64,000 nt of DNA, taken from the NCBI RefSeq assembly GCF_025421715.1, contig NZ_JAOEFC010000001.1:1-64000 (forward strand), read 5' to 3'. The notes beneath the pieces are model-generated. The model saw only the letters and a program-made list of their open reading frames with translations, was not told the DNA's origin and did no database searches. Source of the DNA: Microbacterium festucae (GTDB taxonomy: Bacteria; Actinomycetota; Actinomycetes; Actinomycetales; Microbacteriaceae). Positions 1 to 10,552 of this stretch are shown here, piece after piece; the stretch's first letter is position 1, and every line of letters begins with the position of its first letter. The position numbers were made by a program, and so were the translations under genes.

Positions 1-133
1 AGCGAGCGCAGCGAGTCGACACGCCCCCCCCCCGCCCCCCCCCCCGGTCGTTGAGCGAGCGCAGCGAGTCGAAACGCCCCCACCGCGCCCCCACCGCGCC
101 CCGGTCGTTGAGCGAGCGCAGCGAGTCGAAACG
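1..133. repeat. REP-like repeat cluster, left edge
   Basis: Three copies of a short element with core GAGCGAGCGCAGCGAGTCGA lie at about 1-20, 53-76 and 109-132, separated by C-rich spacers. The second and third are preceded by GTCGTT and followed by AACG. The same family, in both orientations, fills 50125-50585. No gene is visible here; the cluster lies just beyond the 3' end of prmC and may continue left of the window. Confidence 0.8.
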
Positions 134-165
134 CCCCCCACGGCGCCCCGCCCGCACTCCCCCGC

Positions 166-1092
166 TCAGGGCCGCAGGGCGGTGGTGGTGCGGTCGCGCA
201 TGGTCAGGTCGGGGTGGGTGGCCGCGGCGCGCCAGCCGTCGCCGGTCAGGAGCTCCCGGATCGGCGCCCCCTGCCACTCGCCGTGCTCGATGACGATCGT
301 GCCGCCGGGTCGCAGCAGCCGCAGGCCCACTCCCGAGAGCACGCGCACGACGTCGAGCCCGTCGGGGCCGCCGTAGAGGGCGGCGGGCGGGTCCCAGAGG
401 CGCACCTCGGGGTCGCGCGGGATGGCGTCGTCGGGCACGTAGGGCGGGTTGGAGACGAGCACCGAAACGGTGCCGTCGAGCTCGGGGAACGCGTCGGCGA
501 GGTCGACGAAGGCGACGCGGGCGTTGGGCGCGCCGACCGCGGCGAAGTTCTCCTTGGCCCACACGAACGCGTCGACCGAGTTCTCGGCGGCGTGCACGCG
601 GGCGTGGGGCACCTCGGTGGCCATCGCGAGGGCCAGCGCGCCGGAGCCGGTGCCGAGGTCGACCGCGACGGGTTCGGGCTCCGCACTGGCGCGCAGCGCG
701 TCGATGGCGAGCTGGGCCACCGATTCGGTCTCGGGGCGGGGCACGAACACACCCGGGCCGACGCGCAGTTCGAGGTGACGGAACGGGGCGAGTCCGATGA
801 GGTGCTGCAGGGGCTCACGGGCGGCGCGGCGGGCCAGCAGCGCCTCCCATCGGGCGCGGTGGGCCTCGGGCCACGTGTCGCCGCGGAACGCGGCCGCCGC
901 CAGCTCGCCCCGCGAGAGGCCGAGCACGTGGGCGGCCAGCAGCTCGGCATCCGCTTCGGGGGTGGCCACCCCCGCGGCCTGCAGTGCCTGCACCGCCGAC
1001 CGGATCGTGTGCGCCAGAGACGCCGCGGGCGCGGATGCGGGGGGCGTCGGGTGCTCGGCGGGAGCCGGTGCGGCGGGAGGGGTGCTGACCAT
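166..1092 (-). CDS. prmC: PrmC, peptide chain release factor N5-glutamine methyltransferase
   Basis: SAM-dependent methyltransferase that methylates the Gln of the GGQ motif in release factors RF1/RF2. The 308-residue product has an N-terminal helical domain, the SAM-binding motif VDLGTGSG at about 144-151 and the catalytic NPPY at 215-218, both hallmarks of the HemK/PrmC family. The first 25 residues are a Pro/Ala-rich extension not typical of the family. A TAGGCT -10 box lies at 1103-1108, 10 nt before the ATG, so the transcript should have almost no leader. prfA, its substrate gene, is on the same strand about 3 kb upstream; cysK-cysE in the opposite direction and a repeat array separate them. 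Confidence 0.93.
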   Translation of the reverse strand: MVSTPPAAPAPAEHPTPPASAPAASLAHTIRSAVQALQAAGVATPEADAELLAAHVLGLSRGELAAAAFRGDTWPEAHRARWEALLARRAAREPLQHLIGLAPFRHLELRVGPGVFVPRPETESVAQLAIDALRASAEPEPVAVDLGTGSGALALAMATEVPHARVHAAENSVDAFVWAKENFAAVGAPNARVAFVDLADAFPELDGTVSVLVSNPPYVPDDAIPRDPEVRLWDPPAALYGGPDGLDVVRVLSGVGLRLLRPGGTIVIEHGEWQGAPIRELLTGDGWRAAATHPDLTMRDRTTTALRP

Positions 1093-1153
1093 CAGAAGAT
1101 CCAGCCTAGCCGTGAGTATTCGTCACATTCGGCCCTCTACGCGTGCGCGTGAA

Positions 1154-1177
1154 TAGTCTTGTGCGAGGATCTCGCAC
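1154..1177 (+). promoter_or_regulatory. cysK promoter with adjacent 7-bp inverted repeat
   Basis: A TAGTCT -10 box at 1154-1159 is followed at once by a perfect inverted repeat, GTGCGAG-GAT-CTCGCAC (1161-1177), which would include the transcription start. A dyad there could be a repressor operator for the cysteine operon or a 5' hairpin. Function is inferred from position only. Confidence 0.5.
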
Positions 1178-1215
1178 CCGCACGAGACGTCGCAGACCCG
1201 CACGAAAGGCAGGCC

Positions 1216-2166
1216 ATGTCCGGCATCCACCCCGACATCACGAGCGCATTCGGCAACACCCCGCTCGTCAAGCTCAACCGCATCTCCGAGGGACTTCCGG
1301 GCACGGTGCTCGCGAAGCTCGAGTTCTACAACCCGGCGTCGTCGGTGAAGGACCGTCTCGGCATCGCCATCGTCGACGCCGCCGAGGCCTCGGGCGAGCT
1401 GAAGCCCGGCGGCACGATCGTCGAGGCCACGAGCGGCAACACCGGCATCGCCCTGGCGATGGTCGGCGCGGCGCGCGGCTACAAGGTGATCCTCGCGATG
1501 CCGTCGTCGATGTCGACCGAGCGTCGCCTGCTGCTGAAGGCCTACGGCGCCGAGCTCGTGCTCACCGACCCCGCGGGCGGCATGAAGGGCGCCGTCGCCA
1601 AGGCCGAGGAGATCGCCGCGGCGACCCCCGGCGCGATCCTCGCCAAGCAGTTCGCCAACGAGGCCAACCCCGCCATCCACCGCGCGACCACCGCCGAGGA
1701 GATCATCCGCGACACCGACGGCGAGGTCGGCTACTTCGTCGCCGGCATCGGCACCGGTGGCACCATCACCGGCGTCGGCCAGGTGCTGAAGGAGCGCATC
1801 CCCGAGGCGAAGGTCGTCGCCGTCGAGCCCGCCGACTCGCCGCTGCTGACCAAGGGCACCCCCGGTCCCCACAAGCTGCAGGGCATCGGCCCCAACTTCA
1901 TCCCCGAGATCCTCGACCAGACCGTCATCGACGAGGTGCAGGACGTCGCGTTCGACGACGCGATCCGCGTGGCCCGCGAGGTCGCCACGAAGGAAGGCAT
2001 CCTCGTCGGCATCTCTTCGGGTGCGGCGATCTGGGCGGCGCTCGAAGTGGCCGCGCGTCCCGAGGCCGAGGGCAAGAACATCGTGGTGATCGTGCCCTCG
2101 TTCGGTGAGCGCTACCTGTCGACGGTGCTGTACGAGCACCTGCGCGACGAGCCCGCGGGCATCTGA
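1216..2166 (+). CDS. cysK: cysteine synthase (O-acetylserine sulfhydrylase)
   Basis: PLP enzyme that makes L-cysteine from O-acetylserine and sulfide. The 316-residue protein begins with the typical helix and [10 protein letters not shown]. The PLP lysine is K45 in SSVKDR; the substrate-binding loop EATSGNTG and the phosphate-binding [10 protein letters not shown] follow, all in family order. The ATG at 1216 is preferred over upstream in-frame codons because of the purine-rich GAAAGGCAG just upstream and because family homology begins there. cysE follows after 11 nt, so substrate supply and use are co-transcribed. Divergent from prmC. Confidence 0.96.
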   Translation: MSGIHPDITSAFGNTPLVKLNRISEGLPGTVLAKLEFYNPASSVKDRLGIAIVDAAEASGELKPGGTIVEATSGNTGIALAMVGAARGYKVILAMPSSMSTERRLLLKAYGAELVLTDPAGGMKGAVAKAEEIAAATPGAILAKQFANEANPAIHRATTAEEIIRDTDGEVGYFVAGIGTGGTITGVGQVLKERIPEAKVVAVEPADSPLLTKGTPGPHKLQGIGPNFIPEILDQTVIDEVQDVAFDDAIRVAREVATKEGILVGISSGAAIWAALEVAARPEAEGKNIVVIVPSFGERYLSTVLYEHLRDEPAGI

Positions 2167-2177
2167 GCGTCGCCGGC

Positions 2178-2747
2178 GTGCACCCGATCCGTCGCATCCG
2201 CGAAGACATCGCCTCGGCGAAGCTCCGCGACCCCGCCGCGCGCGGGGCCGTGGAGATCGCGCTGCTCTACCCGGGCCTGCACGCCGTGTGGGCGTATCGC
2301 CTGTGGCATGCCCTGTGGATCCGGCGGGCGCGTTTCGTCGCGCGCGCCGGGTCGCAGGTGACGCGCTGGCTCACCGGCGTCGAGATCCACCCCGGCGCCA
2401 CCATCGGGCGCCGCTTCTTCATCGACCACGGCATGGGCGTGGTCATCGGCGAGACCGCCGAGATCGGTGACGACGTGATGCTGTACCACGGCGTCACCCT
2501 CGGCGGCCGCACCCGCGACGCCGGCAAGCGTCACCCCACTCTCGGCGACGGCGTCGCCGTCGGCTCGGGCGCCAAGATCCTCGGCCCCATCACGATCGGC
2601 GCCGGATCGGTCGTCGGCGCCAACGCCGTGGTCACCCGCGACGCCCCCGAGGACTCGGTGCTCGTCGGTATCCCCGCCAAGCCGCGCCGCCGCTCCGCCG
2701 GCGAAGACACCCGCGCCCTCCTCACCGTGCCGGAGTACTACATCTGA
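2178..2747 (+). CDS. cysE: serine O-acetyltransferase
   Basis: Acetylates L-serine with acetyl-CoA to give O-acetylserine, the CysK substrate. At 189 residues it is the short CysE class common in Gram-positives: a helical N-terminus ([20 protein letters not shown]), then left-handed beta-helix hexapeptide repeats from about residue 70 ([41 protein letters not shown]). The start is GTG at 2178, 11 nt after the cysK stop. The C-terminus ends in Ile (EYYI); in known CysE-CysK complexes a C-terminal Ile inserts into the CysK active site, so complex formation is plausible. Confidence 0.95.
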   Translation: MHPIRRIREDIASAKLRDPAARGAVEIALLYPGLHAVWAYRLWHALWIRRARFVARAGSQVTRWLTGVEIHPGATIGRRFFIDHGMGVVIGETAEIGDDVMLYHGVTLGGRTRDAGKRHPTLGDGVAVGSGAKILGPITIGAGSVVGANAVVTRDAPEDSVLVGIPAKPRRRSAGEDTRALLTVPEYYI

Positions 2748-2773
2748 GGTCGCGTTCAGTGGCCTAGGGCTCA

Positions 2774-3598
2774 CGGTTTGTGGGACACGATGCCGGGGCC
2801 GGTCCCGCAGGATGCGGGTGCCGGCCCCGGCATCCGCCGTATGCGGGACCTGGTGCGCGGGTCGGTCCCGCAGAGTGCGGGTGGACGCCCCGGCATCCGC
2901 TGATTGCGGGACCTGGTGCCGCGCCATGTCCCCCAGGGTGCGGGTGTACGCCCCGGCATCCGCCGTTTGCGGGACCTGGTGCCGCGCCATGTCCCACGGG
3001 ATGCGGGTGCGGGATGCCTCACCCGCCGCTTTCGAGACCTGGTGTGGGCCGGACCCATACAGCGCGGATGCTGGCCGCCGCACGCGCCGTATGCGAGACC
3101 TGCTGCGGCACCGTGTCCCGCGGAGTGCGGGTGGACGCCCCGGCATCCGCTGATTCTGGGATCCCCTGTCGGGGCGCGTCCCGCACAGCGCAGGTGCTAG
3201 CCCCGGCATCCGCCAGTTGCGGGACACGCTGCCGGGGCGCGTCTCACAGAATGCGGGTGCGGGAGCCCGCACCCACCGGTTGCGGGACACCATGTCGGGG
3301 CGCGTCCCGCACATTGCGGGTGATAGCCCCAGCATCCGCCGTTTGCGGGACACGCTATCGAGGCGCGTCTCACAGAATGCGGGTGCGGGAGGCCGCAGCC
3401 ACCGGTTGTGGGACACCCTGCCGGGGCGCGTCCCGCAAAATGCGAGCGAGAGCCCCGGCACCCACCGGTTGCGGGACACGCTGCCGCGGCGCGTCCCGCA
3501 GAGCGCGGGGGCCAGAGCCTGCAGCCACCGTTTGCGGGACGCGCTCCCGCGCCGCGTCCCACAGGATGCGGGTAGACCCCCGGCATCCGCCCTCCCCC
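2774..3598. repeat. ~63-bp tandem repeat array, about 13 diverged units
   Basis: This 850-bp gap between convergent cysE and the 3603-4001 gene is filled by about 13 head-to-tail units of 61-64 bp. A typical unit begins TTGCGGGACACGCTGCCGGG, continues with CGCGTCCCGCA and TGCGGGTG, and ends GCCCCGGCATCCGCC. Each unit contains dyads (GCGGGAC with GTCCCGC; GCCGGGGC with GCCCCGGC), so RNA from either strand could form a series of hairpins. Units differ at many positions, so the array is old. Because 63 is a multiple of three, long stop-free frames arise on both strands; I do not regard them as genes. Confidence 0.9.
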
Positions 3599-3602
3599 GG
3601 TC

Positions 3603-4001
3603 TCAGGCGCGGGTGCGCGGCGGGCGGATCTTCGCGACGAGCGGAGTGAGCAGCCAGGTGGCCAGGGCGGTGACGAGCCAGACGATGGCGGGGCCGGCGA
3701 TCCAGGCGAGGGGCTCCGAGATCGACAGTCCGGCCGCCGGGATGAGCACGACGATGACGATCGCGACGAACGTCGACAGGATGCCGATGCCGCCCAGCAG
3801 CAGCGGCGCGTGCTTGCGGCTGAGGCGCTGCGCGATCGGCGTGAGCACGCTCTGCAGCACCGCGAACAGCACGATCGCCAGCAGGAAGCCCCACCAGTCC
3901 CGCCACGCGATGTGGAAGCCGGGCAGCACGAGGTCGGCGACGATCAGGCCGATGGCCGCCGAAGCGAGGAACACCAGCGCACGCAGCAGGAACGCGATCA
4001 T
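3603..4001 (-). CDS. small 4-TM membrane protein, phage holin family 4 superfamily (YvlD-like)
   Basis: 132 residues with four hydrophobic segments at about 4-24, 38-58, 68-90 and 98-122. The motif LVLPGFHI after the first segment and the Arg-rich C-terminus fit the PF04020 family (mycobacterial 4-TMS phage holin / YvlD). Despite the name, the family is chromosomal and of unknown function; there is no lysin or phage gene nearby. It lies 21 nt downstream of prfA on the same strand and could be read through from rho-prfA. The 63-bp array starts right after its stop. Confidence 0.75.
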   Translation of the reverse strand: MIAFLLRALVFLASAAIGLIVADLVLPGFHIAWRDWWGFLLAIVLFAVLQSVLTPIAQRLSRKHAPLLLGGIGILSTFVAIVIVVLIPAAGLSISEPLAWIAGPAIVWLVTALATWLLTPLVAKIRPPRTRA

Positions 4002-4022
4002 GCGCCGACAGTAGCGCCGAGC

Positions 4023-5093
4023 TCAGCCCAATGCCGCGAGGCGCGCCTCCTCGTCGGCGGTGATCGCCGACTCGATGATCGGCTCGAGCGCGCCGTCCAT
4101 CACCTGGTCGAGGTTGTAGGCCTTGTATCCGGTGCGGTGATCGGCGATGCGGTTCTCGGGGAAGTTGTAGGTGCGGATGCGCTCGGAACGGTCCATGCCG
4201 CGGATCTGCGAACGACGGGCGTCGGATGCCGCGGCGTCGAGTTCTTCCTGCTGCTTGGCGAGCAGGCGTGCACGCAGCACGCGCATGCCGGCCTCGCGGT
4301 TCTGCAGCTGCGACTTCTCGTTCTGCATCGACACGACGATGCCGGTGGGGACGTGCGTGATGCGCACGGCCGAGTCGGTCGTGTTCACCGACTGCCCGCC
4401 GGGGCCCGACGAGCGGAAGACGTCGATCTTCAGGTCGTTCGGGTCGATGTGGATCTCTTCGGGCTCGTCGACCTCGGGGAAGACGAGCACACCGGTCGTG
4501 GAAGTGTGGATGCGCCCCTGCGACTCGGTGGCCGGCACGCGCTGCACGCGGTGCACGCCGCCCTCGTACTTGAGGTGAGCCCACACCCCCTGCGCGGGGT
4601 CGGACCCGGAGCCCTTGATCGCCACCTGCACGTCCTTGTAGCCGCCCAGGTCGGACTCGTTGCGCTCGAGGAGCTCGGTCTTCCACCCCTTGGACGCGGC
4701 GTACTGCAGGTACATGCGCAGCAGGTCGGCGGCGAACAGCGCCGACTCGGCGCCGCCCTCGCCCTGCTTGATCTCCATGATCACGTCGCGGGCGTCGTCG
4801 GGGTCGCGCGGGATGAGGAGACGCCGCAGCCGCTCCTGCGCCTGGGCGAGCTTCTCCTGCAGCGCGGGCACCTCGTCGGCGAACGCGTCGTCTTCACGGG
4901 CGAACTCGCGCGCCGCCTCGAGGTCGTCGGCCGCCGCGACCCACGCATCGTGGGCCGCGACGATCTTCGACAGCTCGGCGTACCGCCGGTTGACGCGCTT
5001 GGCGCGCGCGGGATCGGCGTGCACCGCCGGATCGGAGAGCTCCTCCTGAACGGCGCGGTGCTCGTCGATCAGGACGGCGACCGATTCGAACAC
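4023..5093 (-). CDS. prfA: peptide chain release factor 1
   Basis: RF1 recognises UAA and UAG and triggers peptide release. About 356 residues. The GGQ motif is in [19 protein letters not shown]; the upstream stretch HKGVHR-like [19 protein letters not shown] is the RF1 signature, and the C-terminus has [16 protein letters not shown]. The longer frame upstream is part of rho; the real start is GTG at 5093 (protein begins [19 protein letters not shown]), 7 nt after the rho stop, so the two genes form an operon. Confidence 0.95.
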   Translation of the reverse strand: MFESVAVLIDEHRAVQEELSDPAVHADPARAKRVNRRYAELSKIVAAHDAWVAAADDLEAAREFAREDDAFADEVPALQEKLAQAQERLRRLLIPRDPDDARDVIMEIKQGEGGAESALFAADLLRMYLQYAASKGWKTELLERNESDLGGYKDVQVAIKGSGSDPAQGVWAHLKYEGGVHRVQRVPATESQGRIHTSTTGVLVFPEVDEPEEIHIDPNDLKIDVFRSSGPGGQSVNTTDSAVRITHVPTGIVVSMQNEKSQLQNREAGMRVLRARLLAKQQEELDAAASDARRSQIRGMDRSERIRTYNFPENRIADHRTGYKAYNLDQVMDGALEPIIESAITADEEARLAALG

Positions 5094-5100
5094 GTCGGAC

Positions 5101-7068
5101 TCAGCGGATGTTGTTCTCGTGACCGTGGCTGTGGCCACCGCCGTGCCCGCCCGTGGGCGCGGGGATCGACTTCTGCATCTGCACGAGGAACTCGACGTTC
5201 GAGCTCGTCTCCTTGAGCTTGCCGAGGACGACCTCGAGGGCCTGCTGCGGGTCGAGGCCGGCGAGGGCGCGACGCAGCTTCCACGTGATCTTGACCTCGT
5301 CCGAGGACAGCAGCATCTCCTCACGACGGGTCGAGGACGCGTTGACGTCGACGGCCGGGAAGATGCGCTTGTCGGCGAGCTGACGCGACAGGCGCAGCTC
5401 GCTGTTGCCGGTGCCCTTGAACTCCTCGAAGATGACATCGTCCATCTTGGAGCCGGTCTCGACCAGCGCGGTGGCGAGGATGGTCAGCGAGCCGCCGTTC
5501 TCGATGTTGCGCGCCGCGCCGAAGAAGCGCTTGGGCGGGTACAGCGCCGAGGCGTCGACGCCGCCCGACAGCACGCGGCCCGAGGTGGGAGCCGACACGT
5601 TGTAGGCGCGGCCGAGGCGGGTGATCGAGTCGAGCAGCACGACGACGTCGCGACCGAGCTCGACCAGACGCTTGGCACGCTCGATGGCGAGCTCGGCGAC
5701 GGTGGTGTGGTCCTCGGCCGGGCGGTCGAAGGTCGAGGCGATGACCTCGCCCTTGACGGTGCGCTGCATGTCGGTGACCTCTTCGGGACGCTCGTCGACG
5801 AGCACGACCATGAGGTGGACCTCGGGGTTGTTCGCCGCGATGGCGCCCGCGATCTGCTGCAACACGATCGTCTTGCCCGCCTTGGGCGGGGCGACGATGA
5901 GGCCGCGCTGGCCCTTGCCGATGGGCGCGACCAGGTCGATGATGCGCTGGGTCAGCTTCTCGGGCGCGGTCTCCAGACGCAGACGCTCCTGCGGGTAGAG
6001 CGGCGTGAGCTTGCCGAACTCGACACGGGTGGCGGCGTCTTCGACCGACAGGCCGTTGATCGCGTCGACCTTGACCAGCGCGTTGTACTTCTGGCGGCTG
6101 GACTGCTCGCCCTCGCGCGGCTGCTTGATGGCACCGACGACGGCGTCGCCCTTGCGCAGGTTGTACTTCTTCACCTGGCCGAGCGAGACGTAGACGTCGC
6201 TCGGGCCCGGGAGGTAGCCGGTGGTGCGCACGAACGCGTAGTTGTCGAGCACATCGAGGATGCCGGCGACCGGGATGAGTACGTCGTCGTCACCGATCTC
6301 GGCCTCGAACTCGTCTCCCCCGGCGGCGGTCTGGCCGCGACGCTTGTTGCGCTGACGGCCACGGCCGTTCTGCGACGCGTTGTCGGCAGGAGCCTCGTCG
6401 TCGGACTCGGTCTTCTCCTCGGCGGGAGCGGCCTGACCGTTCTGAGCGGCCTCGTTGCGGTTGCGGCTGCGGCTGCGCGAACGGCTGCGCGAACGGCTGC
6501 GGCCCGAGGTCTCCCCCTCGGCCTTGTCGCCGTCGGCGTTCTCGCCCTCGGACTTCTCAGCCTCGGACTTCTCGCCCTCGGACTTTTCAGCCTCGGCCAC
6601 CTCGGCGGTCTCGGCGGCGGGGGTCTCGGCGGCGGGGGTCTCGGCAGCGGCAGCGTCAGCCTCAGCGTCGGCGGCGGGCGCCTCGACGTCGGCGGCGGGC
6701 GCCTCGGCAACGGCATCCTCGGCGGGCGCAGCCGGCACGTCGGAGCTCTTCGCGCGGCGCGGGGCGCGCTTGCGCGGCGCCTTGGCGGGCTTCTCGGGGG
6801 CGGCCTCGGGCGCAGCCTCCTCGGCGGGCGCTTCGGCAGCGGCCTCGGGCGCAGCCTCCTCGACGGGCGCCTCGGCAGCAGCCTCGGGCGCAGCCTCCTC
6901 GACGGGCGCCTCGGCAGCAGCCTCCTCGACGGCGTCCTCGGCCGGCGCCGCGGCGTCGGCCTGCTCGGTGCCGTCGGCGGGCGTCTCGGCCACGGCGGCC
7001 TGGTCGGTCGTCACCTCGGCGGCGTCGCCGGTGGTGTCTTCGGTCTGGATCTCGGAGATGGACTCCAC
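5101..7068 (-). CDS. rho: transcription termination factor Rho
   Basis: Hexameric RNA-dependent ATPase that ends untranslated transcripts. About 655 residues, far longer than E. coli Rho (419), because residues about 1-240 are a disordered Ala/Glu/Pro region with 13-residue repeats followed by an RS-rich stretch ([17 protein letters not shown]); such insertions are typical of high-GC actinobacterial Rho. The conserved core starts near [27 protein letters not shown] (RNA-binding CSD), then Walker A (VAPPKAGKT) and Walker B ([11 protein letters not shown]). The C-terminus is His/Gly-rich. The start is GTG at 7068 with AGGGAGAA 3 nt upstream; the longer ATG frame has no ribosome site. prfA follows. 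Confidence 0.95.
   Translation of the reverse strand: MESISEIQTEDTTGDAAEVTTDQAAVAETPADGTEQADAAAPAEDAVEEAAAEAPVEEAAPEAAAEAPVEEAAPEAAAEAPAEEAAPEAAPEKPAKAPRKRAPRRAKSSDVPAAPAEDAVAEAPAADVEAPAADAEADAAAAETPAAETPAAETAEVAEAEKSEGEKSEAEKSEGENADGDKAEGETSGRSRSRSRSRSRSRNRNEAAQNGQAAPAEEKTESDDEAPADNASQNGRGRQRNKRRGQTAAGGDEFEAEIGDDDVLIPVAGILDVLDNYAFVRTTGYLPGPSDVYVSLGQVKKYNLRKGDAVVGAIKQPREGEQSSRQKYNALVKVDAINGLSVEDAATRVEFGKLTPLYPQERLRLETAPEKLTQRIIDLVAPIGKGQRGLIVAPPKAGKTIVLQQIAGAIAANNPEVHLMVVLVDERPEEVTDMQRTVKGEVIASTFDRPAEDHTTVAELAIERAKRLVELGRDVVVLLDSITRLGRAYNVSAPTSGRVLSGGVDASALYPPKRFFGAARNIENGGSLTILATALVETGSKMDDVIFEEFKGTGNSELRLSRQLADKRIFPAVDVNASSTRREEMLLSSDEVKITWKLRRALAGLDPQQALEVVLGKLKETSSNVEFLVQMQKSIPAPTGGHGGGHSHGHENNIR
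6803..6919. repeat. 39-bp tandem repeat inside rho, three copies
   Basis: Copies begin at 6803, 6842 and 6881, each starting GCCTCGGGCGCAGCCTCCTC, with a fourth partial copy after. They encode the 13-residue unit [13 protein letters not shown] in the disordered N-terminal part of Rho. Being in frame, copy-number change would only lengthen or shorten the acidic tail. Confidence 0.85.
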
Positions 7069-7227
7069 GAGTTCTCCCTTGTGAACGTGTGGATAGGACT
7101 GTCCGCATCCGGCGCCGTCCACAGCGGCGGCCGACCGTCCCGTCGGCGCGTCCGCGTCCAGGGAGGACGGCGGTCGCCGAAGCGGGGGGTTATGCGGTGG
7201 TTCGCAGATTTGCGACGGAGGCCAGAT

Positions 7228-8163
7228 TCACGCTCGAGGCGTGGCACCCTCCGTATACTCCCTCACTGTAGCACCCCGCACATCGACGGCGAGCAGGTGC
7301 GGGGCCCACGGCGTGGGCTGGCGGGCGGCCACCTCGAGGGCCTCGAGACGGCGCCCCGGCCCGTCGGCCAGGACCAGCACCGACGGCCCGGCGCCGGAGA
7401 CGACGGCGGCGAATCCCTCGGCGCGCAGCGCGCGGACGAGGGCGTCGGTGGCCGGCATCGCCTGCGCACGGTAGGACTGATGGAGCTTGTCCTCGGTGGC
7501 CGCGAACAGCAGCTCGGGGCTCTGGGTGAGCGCCGCGATCAGCAGCGCCGAACGCGACACGTTGAACACGGCGTCTTCGCGCGGCACCTGCACGGGGGCC
7601 AGGCCCCGCGCGACCGACGTGGACATCTGGAAGTCGGGCACGAACACCAGCGGCGCCACGCCGCGATGCACGAGCAGCTTCTTGTGCTGCGGACCGCTCT
7701 CGTCGATCCACGCGATCGTCAGACCGCCGAACAGCGCGGGCGCGACGTTGTCGGGGTGGCCCTCGAGCTCGGTCGCCAGGCGCAGCAGAGTGGCGTCGTC
7801 GAAGTCGACGTCGCCGGCCAGCAGTCCCTTGGCGGCGAGGATGCCGGCGGCCACGGCCGCACCCGACGAGCCCATGCCCCGGCCGTGCGGGATGGTGTTG
7901 TGCGCTTCGAGGTGCAGCCCCGGAAGCTCCCGCCCCGCGGCCTCGAACGCGTACGCGATCGCGCGCACGACGAGGTGCGACGCGTCGGTGGGGACGTCGG
8001 CGGCGCCCTCCCCCGTCACGACGATCTCGAGCTCGCCCGCGGGCAGGGTGGTGACGGTGAGCTCGTCGTACACGCTCAGCGCGAGGCCGAGGGTGTCGAA
8101 GCCCGGTCCGAGGTTCGCGCTCGTCGCGGGCACCCGCACCGCGACCGAACGGGACTCGGTCAT
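7228..8163 (-). CDS. thrB: homoserine kinase
   Basis: GHMP-family kinase that phosphorylates L-homoserine, the step before threonine synthase. About 311 residues. It begins [21 protein letters not shown], the family N-terminus, and has the ATP-binding glycine/serine loop [15 protein letters not shown] around residues 95-110. The C-terminal GHMP segment [16 protein letters not shown] is present. The ATG at 8163 overlaps the thrC stop by 4 nt, giving a tight hom-thrC-thrB order. After its stop, 159 nt separate it from rho. Confidence 0.95.
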   Translation of the reverse strand: MTESRSVAVRVPATSANLGPGFDTLGLALSVYDELTVTTLPAGELEIVVTGEGAADVPTDASHLVVRAIAYAFEAAGRELPGLHLEAHNTIPHGRGMGSSGAAVAAGILAAKGLLAGDVDFDDATLLRLATELEGHPDNVAPALFGGLTIAWIDESGPQHKKLLVHRGVAPLVFVPDFQMSTSVARGLAPVQVPREDAVFNVSRSALLIAALTQSPELLFAATEDKLHQSYRAQAMPATDALVRALRAEGFAAVVSGAGPSVLVLADGPGRRLEALEVAARQPTPWAPHLLAVDVRGATVREYTEGATPRA

Positions 8164-9239
8164 TCGGCCGGAGCCAGCTCGAGCACCGAGGCGACCTCCG
8201 ACGTCGACGCGTCGACGACGGTGGGGGTGACCTCGGAGCCGTCGGCGTTGCGCAGGGCCCACTGCGGGTCCTTCAGGCCGTGGCCGGTGACGGTGAGCAC
8301 GACCTTGGCGCCGGCGGGGATGACGCCCGCCTCGGCACGGTCGAGCAGGCCGGCGACGCTGATGGCCGAGCCCGGCTCGACGAAGACGCCCACGGTGCCG
8401 GCGAGCAGCTTCTGCGCGGCGAGGATGCGGTCGTCGTCGATGGCGCCGAACCAGCCGTCGGTCGCGTCACGCTGCTGCAGGGCGAGCTCCCACGAGGCCG
8501 GGTTGCCGATGCGGATGGCCGAGGCCACTGTCTCGGGGTTCTTGACGACCTCGCCGCGCACGATGGGGGCGGAGCCCTCGGCCTGGAAGCCGAACATGCG
8601 GGGAACGCGGGTGGAGACGCCGCGGTCGGCCTCTTCGCGGTAGCCGCGCGAGTAGGCGGTGTAGTTGCCGGCGTTGCCGACCGGGATGAAGTGGAAGTCG
8701 GGGGCGTCGCCCAGCTGCGAGACGACCTCGTAGGCGGCGGTCTTCTGCCCCTCGATGCGGTCGGGGTTGACCGAGTTCACCAGGTGCACCGGGTAGTGGT
8801 CGGCCAGCTCGCGGGCGATCTCGAGGCAGTCGTCGAAATTGCCGCGGATCTGGATGAGACGGCCGCCGTGGATGACGGCCTGGCTCAGCTTGCCCATCGC
8901 GATCTTGCCCTCGGGCACGAGCACGGCGGCGGTGATCCCCGCGTGCGCGGCGTAGGCGGCGGCCGAGGCGGACGTGTTGCCGGTCGAGGCGCAGATGACG
9001 GCCTTGGCGCCGTGCTCCACGGCGCGCGAGAGCGCGACGGTCATGCCGCGGTCTTTGAAGGAGCCGGTGGGGTTCATGCCCTCGAACTTCACCCACACGT
9101 CGGCGCCGGTGAGGCGCGAGAGTGCGGGGGCGGGGATGAGCGGCGTGCCGCCCTCGCCGAGGGTGACCACCGTCGAGGACTCGGTCACGCCGAGTCGGTC
9201 GCCGAATTCGCGGAGGACTCCGCGCCAGACATGTGCCAT
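8160..9239 (-). CDS. thrC: threonine synthase
   Basis: PLP enzyme that converts O-phosphohomoserine to threonine and phosphate. 359 residues. The PLP lysine is K62 in [10 protein letters not shown]; the phosphate-binding stretch is [18 protein letters not shown] and the [10 protein letters not shown] segment near the C-terminus is typical. The longer frame to 10637 is a shadow of hom. The start at 9239 lies 2 nt after the hom stop. Confidence 0.96.
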   Translation of the reverse strand: MAHVWRGVLREFGDRLGVTESSTVVTLGEGGTPLIPAPALSRLTGADVWVKFEGMNPTGSFKDRGMTVALSRAVEHGAKAVICASTGNTSASAAAYAAHAGITAAVLVPEGKIAMGKLSQAVIHGGRLIQIRGNFDDCLEIARELADHYPVHLVNSVNPDRIEGQKTAAYEVVSQLGDAPDFHFIPVGNAGNYTAYSRGYREEADRGVSTRVPRMFGFQAEGSAPIVRGEVVKNPETVASAIRIGNPASWELALQQRDATDGWFGAIDDDRILAAQKLLAGTVGVFVEPGSAISVAGLLDRAEAGVIPAGAKVVLTVTGHGLKDPQWALRNADGSEVTPTVVDASTSEVASVLELAPAE

Positions 9240-9241
9240 GT

Positions 9242-10552
9242 TCAGTCTCCTTCCATGCGCAGGACCGAGACGACGCGGTAGACGACGCCGCTGGAGGCGA
9301 GGCGTTGGACCGTCTCCCCCAGGTCCTGCTCGAGTGCGGTGTGGGTGCCGATGACCAGGCGCGCCCGCGCCTGCTCGTCCCCCGGGATGATCGTCTGCTC
9401 GACGGTCGCGATCGAGACGCGGCCGTCGGCGAGGATGCCGGCGACGGTCGCGAGCACGCCGGGGCGGTCGTCGACCTCGAGGGTGATCTGGTAGCGCGTC
9501 GTCGCGCGGCCGATGGGCAGGATCGGCAGGTTGGCGCGGGTGGACTCGCCCACGCCGATGCCGCCGGCGATGTGCCGCCGGGCGGCCGAGACGAGGTCGC
9601 CGAGAACCGCGGATGCCGTCTGCACGCCGCCCGCGCCCGCACCGTAGAACATGAGGTCGCCGGCGGCCTCGGCCTGCACGAACACGGCGTTGTTGGCGCC
9701 GTGGACGCTGGCCAGCGGGTGGTCGCGACGCACGAGCGCAGGGTGCACGCGCACCGAGATCGCCTCCCGGCCGTCGTCGGTGCGCCGCTCGCACACCGCG
9801 AGCAGCTTGACGACGTAGCCGGCCTTGCGTGCGGCCTCGATGAGAGGGGCGTCGACGCTCGTGATGCCCTCGCGGTGCACGGCATCCAGCGGCACGGCCG
9901 TGTGGAAGGCGAGCGAGGCGAGGATGGCGGCCTTCTGCGCGGCGTCGTAGCCTTCGACGTCGGCGGTCGGGTCGGCCTCGGCGTAGCCGAGCCGCTGCGC
10001 GTCGGCGAGCACGTCTGCGTAGTCGGCGCCCTCCAGGTCCATCCGGTCGAGGATGTAGTTGGTGGTGCCGTTGACGATGGCGAGGATGCGCTGCACGCGG
10101 TCGCCGGCGAGCGAGTCGCGCAGCGGCCGGATGATCGGGATGGCGCCGGCGGCGGCGGCCTCGTAGTGCACCGAGGCGCCCACCTGGTCGGCGGCCTCGA
10201 ACAGCGCGGGGCCGTGCGTGGCCAGCAGCGCCTTGTTGCCGGTGACGACGTCGGCGCCGGCGCTGAGCGCCTGCAGCAGGTAGGAGCGGGCCGGCTCGAT
10301 GCCGCCCATCAGCTCGATGACGATGTCGCTGCCCACCAGCAGCGGCTCGGCGTCGGTGGTGAGCAGCTCGCGCGGGATGTCGGTGTCGCGCGGCGCGTCG
10401 ATGTCGCGCACGGCGACGCCGACCAGCTCGAGGTGGGCCCCGGCGCGGTCGGCCAGTTCCGCCTCGTGCTGGAGCAGGAGCGCAGCCACCTGCGACCCGA
10501 CGGAGCCCGCACCCAGCAGCGCCACGCGCAGGCGGCGGTATTCGGTCGTCAT
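9242..10552 (-). CDS. hom: homoserine dehydrogenase
   Basis: Reduces aspartate semialdehyde to homoserine. 436 residues: Rossmann motif [16 protein letters not shown] at the N-terminus, the catalytic region [29 protein letters not shown] and [23 protein letters not shown], and a C-terminal ACT domain ([28 protein letters not shown]), which in this family mediates threonine feedback inhibition. The ATG at 10552 overlaps the lysA stop by 4 nt. Confidence 0.96.
   Translation of the reverse strand: MTTEYRRLRVALLGAGSVGSQVAALLLQHEAELADRAGAHLELVGVAVRDIDAPRDTDIPRELLTTDAEPLLVGSDIVIELMGGIEPARSYLLQALSAGADVVTGNKALLATHGPALFEAADQVGASVHYEAAAAGAIPIIRPLRDSLAGDRVQRILAIVNGTTNYILDRMDLEGADYADVLADAQRLGYAEADPTADVEGYDAAQKAAILASLAFHTAVPLDAVHREGITSVDAPLIEAARKAGYVVKLLAVCERRTDDGREAISVRVHPALVRRDHPLASVHGANNAVFVQAEAAGDLMFYGAGAGGVQTASAVLGDLVSAARRHIAGGIGVGESTRANLPILPIGRATTRYQITLEVDDRPGVLATVAGILADGRVSIATVEQTIIPGDEQARARLVIGTHTALEQDLGETVQRLASSGVVYRVVSVLRMEGD

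Noticed and set aside
2774..3598. CRISPR array
   Set aside because: There is no constant repeat with variable spacers; the whole 63-bp unit is diverged throughout and no cas gene is present.
2112..3649. Long stop-free frames on both strands across the 63-bp array
   Set aside because: They arise because the repeat length is a multiple of three; the translations are periodic Arg/Pro/Gly-rich and have no start signal.
3603..4001. Phage holin / prophage remnant
   Set aside because: Family name only; no lysin, integrase or structural gene is nearby and codon use matches the neighbours.
5119..8643. Plus-strand frame of over 1100 codons
   Set aside because: It is antisense to rho, thrB and thrC, low complexity, and a GC-skew artefact of their codon use.
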